From assembly GCF_003696215.1 (NCBI RefSeq), contig NZ_RFFG01000068.1, forward strand, positions 1-42,110: a DNA stretch of 42,110 nt, read 5' to 3'. Numbering within the stretch: the stretch's first letter is position 1; each line of letters begins with the position of its first letter. Positions 30,306-38,843 of this stretch are shown piece after piece. Origin of the DNA: Actinomadura harenae. Lineage in GTDB: Bacteria; Actinomycetota; Actinomycetes; Streptosporangiales; Streptosporangiaceae. The position numbers and the translations under genes are program-made. The notes under the pieces were generated by a model. That model made no database searches. It was given only the letters and a program-made list of their open reading frames with translations, and was not told the origin of the DNA.

Positions 30306-31028
30306 TCAGTGGAAGGTGGGGTACCCGCCGGTGTTCACAGCCGGTGCGGGCGTGAACGGGTCCTGCGGGCCGGGCCCCTCCTGGTAGGGCCTCGCCGGGC
30401 CATCGTGGAACGGCGAGGCCACGGCGGGGCCGTCGGCGTAGGCGGGGCCGTCCGCGTACCCGGAGCCGTGGGCGAACCCGGGCCCCTCATGGAAGGCGGG
30501 CCCCTCACGGTAGGCGGGGCCGTCGCGGAAGGCCGGGCCGTCGCCGAAGGCCGGTCCGGGCGGCATGGCCGCCGCGGGCTGCGCCGCGAACGGCGCCTGC
30601 CCGCCCTGTCCCATGCCGGGTCCCTGCCCCATCCCCGGTCCCGGCCGCGTCGCGAACTGGCCGCTCGACTGCGCCGCGAACGGCGAGGCCGAGGGGTGTT
30701 CCGGAGCGCCGTAGTGAGGCTCGGGGTGGGGGTAGGGCTGCTGCGGGGCCGGAGCCTGCGCCGGGGCGGGCTGCGGTGCGTGGAGCGAACCGTCCATCCG
30801 GCGTGGTTCCGGGGCCGGAGGAACTCCCCGATCGCCCAGCAGCGCGATCAGCGCTCGGGCGGTCTCGTCGTCCAGCCGGACGAGCACGCTCGGCCGTCCT
30901 GCGGGGTCGACGTAGGGGGAGATCGACGGTGACGCGATGCGGTCCGGAAGGTTCCGGGCCAGCTCTTCGCGCAGGTCGTGGGCGAGGCGAAGCGCCTGTC
31001 GGTCGCTGTCGCTGAGATGTGCGGTCAT
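30306..31028 (-). CDS. Uncharacterised protein with a GPAxxD hexapeptide-repeat tail
   Basis: The 240-residue product starts with a compact helical region (about 1-75) reading HLSDSDRQALRLAHDLREEL and VLVRLDDETARALIALLGDR, with no family recognised. It continues into a Pro/Ala/Gln-rich part, then tandem hexapeptides of the form GPA(F/Y)xD or GPA(F/Y)xE (about residues 155-205), and ends PFTPAPAVNTGGYPTFH. The tail looks disordered. ATG at 31028 is preceded by GGAG at six bases; GTG at 31049 is less likely. Nothing in the context suggests a function. Confidence 0.7.
   Translation of the reverse strand: MTAHLSDSDRQALRLAHDLREELARNLPDRIASPSISPYVDPAGRPSVLVRLDDETARALIALLGDRGVPPAPEPRRMDGSLHAPQPAPAQAPAPQQPYPHPEPHYGAPEHPSASPFAAQSSGQFATRPGPGMGQGPGMGQGGQAPFAAQPAAAMPPGPAFGDGPAFRDGPAYREGPAFHEGPGFAHGSGYADGPAYADGPAVASPFHDGPARPYQEGPGPQDPFTPAPAVNTGGYPTFH
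30421..30563 (-). repeat. 18-bp coding minisatellite (GPAxxD repeats)
   Basis: About eight 18-bp units, each with GGCCCCGCC-type cores on the coding strand, encode the hexapeptide tail. Units differ at the codons for the fourth to sixth residues. Confidence 0.7.
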
Positions 31029-31383
31029 CGCGATCTCCGGGGAGTTCACGTGCGGGGGCCGGGGGCAATCCTGCTAGGAATAGCGTGCAGGTGCAAGATC
31101 TGATGCACGTGCAGATTCACGGATCTTTGCGCGTGAAGCCCCTCCCGGCGGCCCTTCCGAGCCCCTCGAATCCTGCCCTCCGAGACCGTCCGAAGAGCCC
31201 CGCACCATCCGCCACCAGCCCCTATGCCATAAGGGTTCCCGCGCGTCCGCGGCGTCCCGGACCGGGCGCCGGCGGCGGACGGCCGGCCGCGCGGCCGGGG
31301 AAGAAAGATCGGAACGCGGCGGGCGCGGCACGCGGGCGGGGCCGTTCGGTGATCATGAGTGACCGGTTCCCTACGATGCGCTC
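31029..31383. other. Divergent intergenic region (355 bp)
   Basis: It separates the hexapeptide-repeat gene from ltrA. The left part is AT-richer with repeated GTGCA words (31085-31115). The right part holds a GGCCGGCCGCGCGGCCGG near-palindrome around 31279-31297. No gene is supported. Confidence 0.4.
31372..31377 (+). promoter_or_regulatory. -10 element giving a probable leaderless ltrA transcript
   Basis: TACGAT is followed by six bases and the ATG at 31384. No ribosome site is present, so transcription probably starts at the start codon. Confidence 0.45.
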
Positions 31384-32571
31384 ATGACCGATCGCCCCGT
31401 GATCGTCGGCCGCCCGTGGCGGCGCCGGATGCAGGCCCGCGACCCCGCCGAGCGGCACCGGGTGGCGTCCTCCCTCGAACTGTTCTTCGATCTCTGCTTC
31501 GTGGTCGCCGTCGGCGCGGACGCCGCGCGCCTGGAGCACTCGCTCGCCGAGGGCCATGTCCTCGGGGGCGTCGTCGCGTTCCTGGTGATCTTCGCGGCGA
31601 TCAACTGGTCGTGGCTGAACTACGCCTGGTTCGCCTCCGCCTATGACACCGACGACACCTTCTTCCGGCTGGCGACCATGGTCGTCATGGCGGGCGCGCT
31701 GGTCCTGTCGGCGGGCGTCCCGCGGGCCTTCGACCATCAGGACCTGCGGGTCCTGGCGGCCGGTTACGCGATCATGCGGCTGGGTCTGGAATCCCAGCGT
31801 CTCCGGGCCGCCGGCGGCGACCCCTCACACCGGACGACCATGCTCCGCTTCGTCACCGGCGAGGGCGCCTGCGCGATCTTCTGGCTGGTGATCGCCTTCA
31901 CCGCCCCCAAGGACTGGCAGCCCTGGCTGATCGTGGCCGGGATCGTCGCCGAGCTGCTCGTCCCGCCGTGGGCGGAGGCCGCAGGCCGGACGACCTGGCA
32001 CCCGCACCACATCACCGAGCGGTACGGGCTGCTGACGATCATCGTGCTGGGCGAGACCGTCCTGTCGTCCACCTACGCGGTGCGGGACGCCCTGTCCGGC
32101 GACGCGTCCTTTCACCTCTACACGATCGCGGCCGGGGGCCTGATCACCGTGTTCGGCATGTGGTGGGTGTACTTCTCGATGTCCTCGGCCGGCCTGCTCA
32201 CGAACCTGCGCAAGGCCATCGCCTGGGGATACGGGCACTACGTGATCTACGCGTCCGGCGCCGCCGTCGGCGCGGGGATCGCCGTGAACGCCGCCCACGT
32301 CACCCATGAGGCGCACATCTCGTCCACGACGGCGGGCCTGGCCCTGACGATTCCGGTGTTCTGCTACCTGCTGGTGGTCTGGTGGCTGCTCGTGCGCCCG
32401 CACGGGGCGGACGCCCCCTACGCGTGGGGCATGCCACTGATCGGGGTGCTGGCCGTCGCCTCGTCCTGGACCGGGAACGCCGTCGCCTTGACCGGCGTCC
32501 TCATGGCCTTGCTGATCCTGCTGAGCATCTGGGCGCACGGGACTAAAGGGCCTCAGCCGTCCACTTCTTAG
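31384..32571 (+). CDS. Low-temperature-requirement A (LtrA) family membrane protein
   Basis: The 395-residue protein of the LtrA family has about ten membrane helices. The family motif SSLELFFDLCFVVAVG is at residues 29-44, and NWSWLNYAWFASAYDTDD and HHITERYGLLTIIVLGETVL (Glu and His in the membrane region) are also characteristic. LtrA was named from a Listeria cold-growth mutant; its biochemical role remains unclear. It appears to have its own leaderless promoter. Confidence 0.93.
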   Translation: MTDRPVIVGRPWRRRMQARDPAERHRVASSLELFFDLCFVVAVGADAARLEHSLAEGHVLGGVVAFLVIFAAINWSWLNYAWFASAYDTDDTFFRLATMVVMAGALVLSAGVPRAFDHQDLRVLAAGYAIMRLGLESQRLRAAGGDPSHRTTMLRFVTGEGACAIFWLVIAFTAPKDWQPWLIVAGIVAELLVPPWAEAAGRTTWHPHHITERYGLLTIIVLGETVLSSTYAVRDALSGDASFHLYTIAAGGLITVFGMWWVYFSMSSAGLLTNLRKAIAWGYGHYVIYASGAAVGAGIAVNAAHVTHEAHISSTTAGLALTIPVFCYLLVVWWLLVRPHGADAPYAWGMPLIGVLAVASSWTGNAVALTGVLMALLILLSIWAHGTKGPQPSTS

Positions 32572-32603
32572 GTGCTTCTGCCGGACAGCTCCAAGCCGCC
32601 CCA

Positions 32604-32619
32604 CGCGCGCGCGCGCGCG
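32604..32619. repeat. (CG)8 dinucleotide tract
   Basis: Eight uninterrupted CG dinucleotides lie two bases upstream of a TAGGGT -10-like hexamer (32621-32626) for the next gene. Such tracts favour Z-DNA and slip during replication. Confidence 0.8.
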
Positions 32620-32656
32620 TTAGGGTCACTGCCGATCTAGTGAGAGGCGACCGTCC

Positions 32657-33757
32657 ATGACCGAGATCCTCAGCCTGCGTCAGCTGAACCGGGCGACGCT
32701 CGCGCGTCAGATGCTGCTGGCCCGGGAGGCCGTTCCAGTACCCGAGGCGGTCGAACGGCTCGGCGGGCTACAGGCGCAGGAGCCGAAGCCGCCGTTCTTC
32801 GGCCTGTGGTCGCGGTTGGAGGGATTTCGCACGGAGGATCTGCACGGCGCGGTCCACGACCGGTCCGTGGTGCGGGCGACGTTCCTGCGCGGGACGCTGC
32901 ACCTGACGTCCGCCGCCGACTATGTGGCCCTGCGGACGACGCTCCAGCCCATGCTGGACGGGGCGTTGAAGGTCCTCGGCGACCGGGCGGCCGGTCTCGA
33001 CCGTCCCGCCGTGCTCGAGGCGGCCCGGCGGCACCTTAGAGAAGGGCCACGCACGTTCAACGAGCTGCGCGCCCTGCTCCAGGAGGACTTCCCAGAGGTC
33101 AACGACCGAGCGCTCGGTTATGCCGTCCGCATGTGGCTGCCCCTGACGATGGTGCCGACGGACGACCGCTGGGCCTTCCCGCGCACCGCGTCGTTCACCC
33201 TCGCCGACACCTGGCTCGACGCGCCTGCCTCCGACGTCCCGGACGATGAGGCGCTGGCATTGCGATACCTGGCGGCGTTCGGCCCGGCCACAGCAGCCGA
33301 CGCGCAGACCTGGTCGGGCATGGCGGCCTGTGGCGAGGCCCTGGAACGGCTACGCCCCCGGCTCCGGACGTTCCAGGACGAGCGAGGCCGCGAGCTCTTC
33401 GATCTGCCCGAGGCACCGCGCCCGCACGAGGACGTCCCCGCCCCGGCGCGGTTCCTGCCCGAGTTCGACAATCTCGTCCTGGCGCATGCCGACCGGCAGC
33501 GGATCATCTCCAACGCGCACCGTCCTCAGCTCACCACCAAAAACTTGCGCGTCCGGGCTGTATTCCTATGGGACGGCTTCGCAGCGGGCCTCTGGGAGCT
33601 GGAACGCAAGCGAAAGACCGCAACTTTGCGACTTCGCCCCTTCGCGTCCCTCCCCCGTGAGGCCGTCAAGGCGCTCACCGCCGAAGGCGAATCCCTCCTG
33701 CGTTTCGCCGAGCCGGACGCCACGGACCAGCAGATCGACGTCGTCTCCCCCACCTGA
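32657..33757 (+). CDS. AlkZ-like winged-helix DNA glycosylase family protein
   Basis: The 366-residue protein of the winged-helix DNA-binding family (PF06224, HTH_42) includes AlkZ, which removes alkylated bases and unhooks interstrand crosslinks. The catalytic-type QxQ motif is present as Gln39-Ala-Gln41 in RLGGLQAQEP. Other family features are FLRGTLHLTSAADY, FGPATAADAQTWSG, FLPEFDNLVLAHADR and the C-terminal FLWDGFAAGLWEL. It probably acts as a DNA-repair glycosylase; the substrate is unknown, and relatives in antibiotic clusters give self-resistance to alkylating natural products. GAGAGG precedes ATG. Confidence 0.85.
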   Translation: MTEILSLRQLNRATLARQMLLAREAVPVPEAVERLGGLQAQEPKPPFFGLWSRLEGFRTEDLHGAVHDRSVVRATFLRGTLHLTSAADYVALRTTLQPMLDGALKVLGDRAAGLDRPAVLEAARRHLREGPRTFNELRALLQEDFPEVNDRALGYAVRMWLPLTMVPTDDRWAFPRTASFTLADTWLDAPASDVPDDEALALRYLAAFGPATAADAQTWSGMAACGEALERLRPRLRTFQDERGRELFDLPEAPRPHEDVPAPARFLPEFDNLVLAHADRQRIISNAHRPQLTTKNLRVRAVFLWDGFAAGLWELERKRKTATLRLRPFASLPREAVKALTAEGESLLRFAEPDATDQQIDVVSPT

Positions 33758-34037
33758 GCGTCCGCGAGCCGACGTCACCCCACGCGCGCGAGCCGCGTCC
33801 AATAGTGATCAAGCCGAGACCTGGACTGATTGAAAGATCCACGATTTGAGCGCAAGCTGTCTGGGTCAACCCCGCGACACCGTCCCATGACTCCTGGCGA
33901 GTTCAGACATGCCCCTAACGCAAAGGTCCGCGTCCGGCGGCTCCACAGCCGTGGCCGACGCGGACTCCCACCCCGCCTTCTCCACGCCGCCTGCCCCGGC
34001 CCGACGCCCGACCCCGTACCGCCGACAGGACGCGACC
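33758..34037 (+). other. Intergenic region with no supported gene
   Basis: The 280 bp are more AT-rich around 33800-33860. I see no RNA gene or clear promoter. An in-frame extension of the next gene back to 33909 exists but has no ribosome site. Confidence 0.35.
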
Positions 34038-34310
34038 ATGTTCGAGATCTGGGAGATAGGCGAGCCCCCGCGGCGCATCACGGAAGCCGGAAGTCTCGAA
34101 GTCGCACTCGAGAAGGTCGACACCATGTGCCGACTGCGCCACGACCAGGCGGTCGCGCACGTGGGCCGACCCCGCGAGCACTACCGCTTCGAGATCCGCG
34201 ACCACCTGGGCCGCACGCTCGCCCGCCTCACCTACGTCCCGGACACGACGCGCGAGTACCAGAGCGTCGTCGCCGAGGAACTCTGGGGGGACGACACGTC
34301 ACCTGTCTGA
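34038..34310 (+). CDS. Small hypothetical protein (90 residues)
   Basis: The product begins MFEIWEIGEPPRRITEAGSL and includes HYRFEIRDHLGRTLARLTYV. It looks like a small alpha/beta domain. No family is recognised. ATG at 34038 is preferred because it begins the ordered part and has AGGA upstream; a longer version from 33909 would add a Ser/Pro-rich leader. An intrinsic terminator follows the stop. Confidence 0.6.
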   Translation: MFEIWEIGEPPRRITEAGSLEVALEKVDTMCRLRHDQAVAHVGRPREHYRFEIRDHLGRTLARLTYVPDTTREYQSVVAEELWGDDTSPV

Positions 34311-34352
34311 CCTTCCCTTTCTGGCACGCGGCCGCCCGAACCTCCCAGAGGG

Positions 34353-34371
34353 ACGGGCGGTCGCCCGTTTT
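34353..34371 (+). terminator. Intrinsic terminator after the small hypothetical gene
   Basis: ACGGGC (34353-34358), loop GGTC, GCCCGT (34363-34368), followed by TTTT. A larger alternative pairing with 34330-34338 (GGCCGCCCG) is also possible. Confidence 0.65.
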
Positions 34372-34463
34372 CCAGCCTGCCCCTTTCGGCCCGCCGTCCG
34401 GTTGGAACGTTCGCCCCCACGCCCGTGGCAGGATGCGAGAAAGCGACGGGGAGGAGTACCGGG

Positions 34464-35798
34464 GTGCCGGATGCGCGGCGATGGCGGCAGGCAACGCGCT
34501 CATGGGCGCGCGGTGCGAGCCACCCCGGCGAATCAGCCCACCAGGCCACGCCAGCACCGGACGCGGCACTGCGGGATGCCGCGGAGTCGCTGGTCAGCGC
34601 CGCTTTGCAGGCCCTCACGCTGGACGACGCGTCCGCGTGGACGCTGTACGCCGACCGGCTCTCCGCGTTCCACGGCGACCCCCGAACCGTGGATCTGACG
34701 CTCCTCCGACGCCTCCGCTCTTCGGTGCGCACCGCCTGGGAGCGCGGCTGGCTGCCCGCGGACCTGGCCCGCCATACGGCACGAGAGCTGAGCGCCAGGC
34801 ATCGATCGCTTCTCGTGGATTCCATCGCCGACGAGCTGCGCTCCTATGGCGCCGCCACCGTCGACGACCGTTGGCGAGCCCAACTCGAGGCTCTGGGTGC
34901 CGACATCTGGTGGGACTCGGATGACGAGCGCCTAACAGCATGGCGTGCCCGCAAGGCCGTCTCCATGTCGGCCTCGGTAAAGGCTGCCCTGGAACTACTG
35001 CGTCTCTTGGCCGTCCTACCGCGACTGGCGATGATCGGCCCACTCCCCGGCACAACCGCCCGCAGCGACACGTCCGCTAGGCGGGCCCCCGCTACTGCAC
35101 CGGATCAGCGGATGCTCGGCAAAGTCCGGGCGCTTCTGGCGAAGGCCGAATCCACTGAGTTCCCTGAAGAGGCCGAAGCGCTCAGCGCCCGCGCCCAGGA
35201 ACTCATGACGAAGCACAGCATCGACCATGCCCTGCTGTCCGTCTCCCAGGAAGACCCCTCTGGGCCGGACGGCTGCCGCATTCCCGTGGACGCGCCCTAC
35301 GAATCCCCTAAGGCCGTTCTACTCACCGTGGTCGCAGAGGCCAACCGGTGCCGAGCCGTCTGGCATCGGGACTTGGGCCTGTCCACGGTCCTGGGCTTCC
35401 CCGCCGACCTCGCCGCGACCGAGATGCTCTTCACCTCGCTCCTGGTACAGGCCACCTCGGCGATGGTCCGAGCCGGATCCCAGCAGGACATGCTGGGCCG
35501 GTCGCGGACGCGTTCCTTCCGGCACGCCTTCCTCAACGCCTATGCGGCACGTATCGGCGAGCGCCTCCAAGCCGCCAGCACCCGCGCGACACAGGAGGCC
35601 GCCACCAACCAGGACCTCCTGCCCGTCCTCTCCGCGCGCGACGAAGCCGTCGACCAGGCCGTGAACGACCTCTTCCCGGCCCTGACCCGAGGCCGCGCCC
35701 GCCGCGTCTCCAACTACGAAGGCTGGATCGCCGGACGCGCCGCAGCCGACCTGGCCGCACTGCAATCCAACGACGAGATCCCCTCAGCAACGCCCTAG
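34464..35798 (+). CDS. DUF2786 domain protein
   Basis: The 444-residue protein has a helical N-terminal region (about 30-190). The DUF2786 motif follows at about residues 210-250 (RMLGKVRALLAKAESTEFPE, EAEALSARAQELMTKHSID). The C-terminal part has TVLGFPADLAATEMLFTSLL, SFRHAFLNAYAARIGERL and a final helix VSNYEGWIAGRAAADLA. DUF2786 proteins resemble phage and plasmid-borne proteins with an associated DUF7168 region and have no settled function. GTG at 34464 is chosen for its GGAGGAG seven bases upstream. It could be of mobile origin; its codon use is slightly less GC-biased than genes to the left. Confidence 0.75.
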   Translation: MPDARRWRQATRSWARGASHPGESAHQATPAPDAALRDAAESLVSAALQALTLDDASAWTLYADRLSAFHGDPRTVDLTLLRRLRSSVRTAWERGWLPADLARHTARELSARHRSLLVDSIADELRSYGAATVDDRWRAQLEALGADIWWDSDDERLTAWRARKAVSMSASVKAALELLRLLAVLPRLAMIGPLPGTTARSDTSARRAPATAPDQRMLGKVRALLAKAESTEFPEEAEALSARAQELMTKHSIDHALLSVSQEDPSGPDGCRIPVDAPYESPKAVLLTVVAEANRCRAVWHRDLGLSTVLGFPADLAATEMLFTSLLVQATSAMVRAGSQQDMLGRSRTRSFRHAFLNAYAARIGERLQAASTRATQEAATNQDLLPVLSARDEAVDQAVNDLFPALTRGRARRVSNYEGWIAGRAAADLAALQSNDEIPSATP

Positions 35799-36264
35799 CC
35801 GGGCTTCGGCCGCTTCTCGACGTGGACCGCCCAAGGCCGTCCGCCCACTGGAACCAGATTCGGCATCAGGCCCGTCGGTCGACACGCCATGCCCGCCACC
35901 GTGGCGACTCCCGCACCGATTCAGCGCACCCCAAACTCGCCGCGCTGCTCGCACGGCACACGCTGAACCGGTGCTTGTGAAGCCGAGTGGCTTCTCAGAA
36001 GCCGCAACGCCCCTTGGGCCGCGGCCACATCCCCTCCGGGCCGCCCGCCTCTGGCGTTGGCGGTTCCTGGCCCTGTGATCGTCCGGCCCTCACTCCAGCA
36101 ACCGGACGCATTCCTTACCTTCGTTCACGTCGTCCCCGGCCTTGTACGCGCGCGCGTCGTGACCGTCCTCTCTGGCCCCCTGGCGGCAGCGGCTCCACGC
36201 GCCTGACTTCATCGGCAGGTCGCGGGAGGACGAAAGCCTTCAGGGAGGGGCGACGGCAGCCTGA
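35799..36264. other. Intergenic region, no gene recognised
   Basis: The 466 bp hold a short hairpin GAAGCC-GAGT-GGCTTC (35979-35994), which may terminate the DUF2786 transcript, and a second GAAGCC copy just after it. No protein or tRNA gene is supported. Confidence 0.4.
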
Positions 36265-36480
36265 TCAGCTGCTCTTCTTGCGTCGGGTGTTACCGCCGCG
36301 TCCCCGCAACGGGACACCGGCCTCCTTGAGCACGTTGTAGATGAAGCCGTAGGACCGTCCGGTCTCGGCGGCCAGATCACGAATGCTCTCTCCGGCGGCG
36401 TACCGGGGCGCCAGCTCCGCGGCCAACTTGGTGCGCTCGGCACCGGTCACGCGGGTGCCCCTCGACAGAGTGCGGGTCAC
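36265..36480 (-). CDS. Small helix-turn-helix protein (71 residues)
   Basis: The protein is almost entirely one HTH: RVTGAERTKLAAELAPRYAA, then GESIRDLAAETGRSYGFIYN, with a basic C-terminal tail GRGGNTRRKKSS. Short proteins of this exact layout are common and well conserved in actinomycetes, but their targets are not established. GTG at 36480 is chosen because AGGAGG lies five bases upstream; longer frames upstream are unconserved. It is a single gene, convergent with the DUF2786 gene. Confidence 0.85.
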   Translation of the reverse strand: MTRTLSRGTRVTGAERTKLAAELAPRYAAGESIRDLAAETGRSYGFIYNVLKEAGVPLRGRGGNTRRKKSS

Positions 36481-36787
36481 GAGTACCTCCTGGATGACTA
36501 CCGCGCTGCGCGACGGGGGACGTCCCCGCAGTTCACAGCACTGATGATCTACCCCAACGTACACATTCCCCGCAAACTGGCCGCCACTCCGCACGATTCG
36601 ACATCTTCTCGGCCACACGTGGTCGTTTCCACGGCAGTAGGCGTTTCGCGATCAGACAAACCCCCATGGACCAGCCTCCCCAGCCCGCTCGCGGAGTTAT
36701 CCACAGAACGACATTCGGCTATCGCCGGTCCAGGACGCCGACGCAGGCTGGACCTCCACCCGCTCCGCTCGAAGGGACCTCACCGCC
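36481..36787. other. Divergent intergenic region with a perfect DnaA box
   Basis: The region holds promoters for the small HTH gene (minus) and the 334-residue gene (plus). TTATCCACA at 36697-36705 matches the consensus DnaA box exactly. No second box is visible nearby, so this is not an origin. Confidence 0.45.
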
Positions 36788-37792
36788 ATGGCCGACATCG
36801 TCACGCTCCCCGTCCCCGCCACCACGACCTCCCGCTTCGTCGTCGCGGCCGCCAGACTCCCCGCCGACCTCGTCAACCTGGTCAAAGAGCAGGCCGACGG
36901 CGCCTTCGGCGACCACCTCGTCAACCGCCTCCACACCCCGCAGCTGGAGATCACCAACGAGGACGCCACCCGGTACCGCTGGGACCCGACCCAGATTCGC
37001 TCGGTCGACCCCGAGCACGCGGGCACCGAGACGCTCCTGCGCACCGCCGCACGCATCGCCGTCATCACGACCTGCGCCCCGATCACCGACCAGCCCCGCG
37101 CCGTCCAGGTCGCCCGCTCAGCCGCCTACACGATCGCCCGTCACACCGGAGGCACGGTCGCCGACATGGTCACCGGCCACATCCTCTGGGCCCCGACATC
37201 CGGCACCATCCCCCACCTGGACCCCGTGGAACGCCCCCGGTTCGCCCTGGGAGACAAGTGGCTCGGCGACGTCCTACCGCCCTTCCGCGCCAACGGCCGC
37301 TGCACGGCTCCCGACCCCCACCTCGATCCCGAAGGCGCCGACACCTGCGCCTGCGTCCGCCTCAGAACCCAGGGCCTCCGCCGCTTCGGCCTTCCCGAAC
37401 TCGAGATCGCGAACGTCGCCTGCCCCCACGACCTGCCCGCCCTCAACGTCCTCCGCGCCACCGCCCACCTCCTCCTCACCGACCTCTGGTCCTGGCTCGC
37501 CACCGGCCCCTCCGGCCACACCTGCCCTCTCCCCGCCGACCTGACCATCACCGGCCTCGACTTCGACGCCTACTGGGGCACACCCCCGCGACCTCCCCAC
37601 CGCATCTCCCCCTTCCCGATCCACCTGACGCCCCGCACACGGCACCTCCTGACCGTGGGCCCGCCCCCCAGCCACGAGGGCACCATCAACGACTGGCTCC
37701 TCTCCCCCGAACTCCCCAACGACATGCGCAACACCACACCCCCATCAACCGCCCTCCAACCCCCCACCTTCACCCCCGCCCTGGCCGCCTAG
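36788..37792 (+). CDS. Conserved actinobacterial hypothetical protein
   Basis: The 334-residue protein has an ordered central part with RAVQVARSAAYTIARHTGGT, FALGDKWLGDVLPP and RLRTQGLRRFGLPELEI. A cysteine cluster (RCTAPD, CACVRL, VACPHDLPALNVL) could bind metal. I recall similar actinomycete hypotheticals but no named family. The C-terminus is Pro/Thr-rich. AAGGGA precedes ATG by about eleven bases. The plus strand is strikingly pyrimidine-rich here and beyond the gene. Confidence 0.7.
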   Translation: MADIVTLPVPATTTSRFVVAAARLPADLVNLVKEQADGAFGDHLVNRLHTPQLEITNEDATRYRWDPTQIRSVDPEHAGTETLLRTAARIAVITTCAPITDQPRAVQVARSAAYTIARHTGGTVADMVTGHILWAPTSGTIPHLDPVERPRFALGDKWLGDVLPPFRANGRCTAPDPHLDPEGADTCACVRLRTQGLRRFGLPELEIANVACPHDLPALNVLRATAHLLLTDLWSWLATGPSGHTCPLPADLTITGLDFDAYWGTPPRPPHRISPFPIHLTPRTRHLLTVGPPPSHEGTINDWLLSPELPNDMRNTTPPSTALQPPTFTPALAA

Positions 37793-38843
37793 CCCCGCCG
37801 AACGACCAAACCCTTCACCCCATCCCCAAACCCCAGCTTCACCAGCAGAAACACCCGACCAACAACCACTTCCCAGACCCCCCGACAACACCCCGCGCCC
37901 CCATTCCCAGCGTCCCCGCGCTTCGACCTCCCCGTCCAACATCCCGCGCGCGCCCGACGCCCCCGCACCCCTCACCGACGCCCGGCGTCCCGAGTCCACG
38001 CGCCGAACGTCCCACGCCCCGTATCCCGCACGCCGTACCCCACGCCAACACCGGCGCCCAAGTCCCGCCGCCGACGTCCCACGCATGGCGCCCCAGGCCC
38101 AGCATCCCGAGTTCCACAGCCAGCGCCCCGTACCCCGCGCCCGTGCCCGCCGTCTCGCAATCGACGCCCAGCGCCCCATGTCCCGACACACCCGTGATGG
38201 GCGCCCCGCCGCCGGTCGCCGGTCGCCGGTCGCCGGTCGCCGGTCGTCGGTCGTCGGTCGTCGGCGACAGCGTCGCCCCGGCCTGGCGGGGCCGGGCGTC
38301 CTGCCCAGCCTTCTCAATCGCGTCGGAGGGGCAGGGTTGGCACAGGATCAGCGCTGGCACAAGTCAGGACGCGCCTTCGCACTCGGTTCGGCGGCGCGCG
38401 CCGGACGGCGCCGTCCGGCTATTGCGGGGCCGGTGCGGGGATCATCACCGGCAGCTCCCCGCATGGGCCCGTCCGCACTCACGCAGACGGCTGCTGAACG
38501 CATTGCCGGGCCCGGCTGAAGCGGCCGAGCCTGCCGAGGCACAGACTCGAGACGCTGCCGCACCCACTGCACTGTCGCGAACCGCAGAGCGAAGAATGGT
38601 CGCTTCCGGGGCCGGCCCGGTGCACCACCTGCCGGTGCCCCACCTCCCGGCCACCTCCGTTACCTGCGAACTCCTGGTCTACACGGCCAGGCAAGCTCGC
38701 TCGGGTCGTGCTTCACCGACAGGACATCCTCACTCGCGGGGCAACTCGCCCATTATCAAGAGTGACCAATTCACCACGCTGTGTAGTTGAACTGGCTACG
38801 ATCGACTTCCTGACGGTGACCACCGCGATCCCCCAAGGCAAAG
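37793..38843. other. Kilobase of low-complexity, repeat-rich DNA without a supported gene
   Basis: From 37900 to 38200 the plus strand is a run of degenerate ACGCCCCGTACCCCGCG-like phrases. A clean heptamer array follows at 38211-38266, then ordinary but non-coding sequence to 38843. Open frames on both strands translate to Arg/Pro- or Gly/Arg/Trp-rich strings with no ribosome sites. TACGAT at 38797-38802 may be a -10 for the next gene. Confidence 0.5.
38211..38266. repeat. Heptanucleotide tandem repeat
   Basis: Five copies of GCCGGTC are followed by two copies of GTCGGTC and a partial copy, all in register. This is a simple sequence repeat that could slip in length. Confidence 0.9.

Noticed and set aside
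33909..34037. N-terminal extension of the 90-residue hypothetical protein
   Set aside because: The extra residues are Ser/Pro/Ala-rich, have no ribosome site at their start, and the ordered part begins at the ATG at 34038.
35799..36264. Possible tRNA or small RNA gene after the DUF2786 gene
   Set aside because: Only a short GAAGCC hairpin is present; no cloverleaf, anticodon arm or T-loop motif could be assembled.
36697..36705. Replication origin
   Set aside because: A single DnaA box without a cluster, an AT-rich unwinding region, or dnaA/dnaN nearby does not make an origin.
37745..38317. 190-codon minus-strand frame in the repeat-rich region
   Set aside because: Gly/Arg/Trp-rich low-complexity translation with no ribosome site, overlapping simple repeats and the 3' end of the plus-strand gene.
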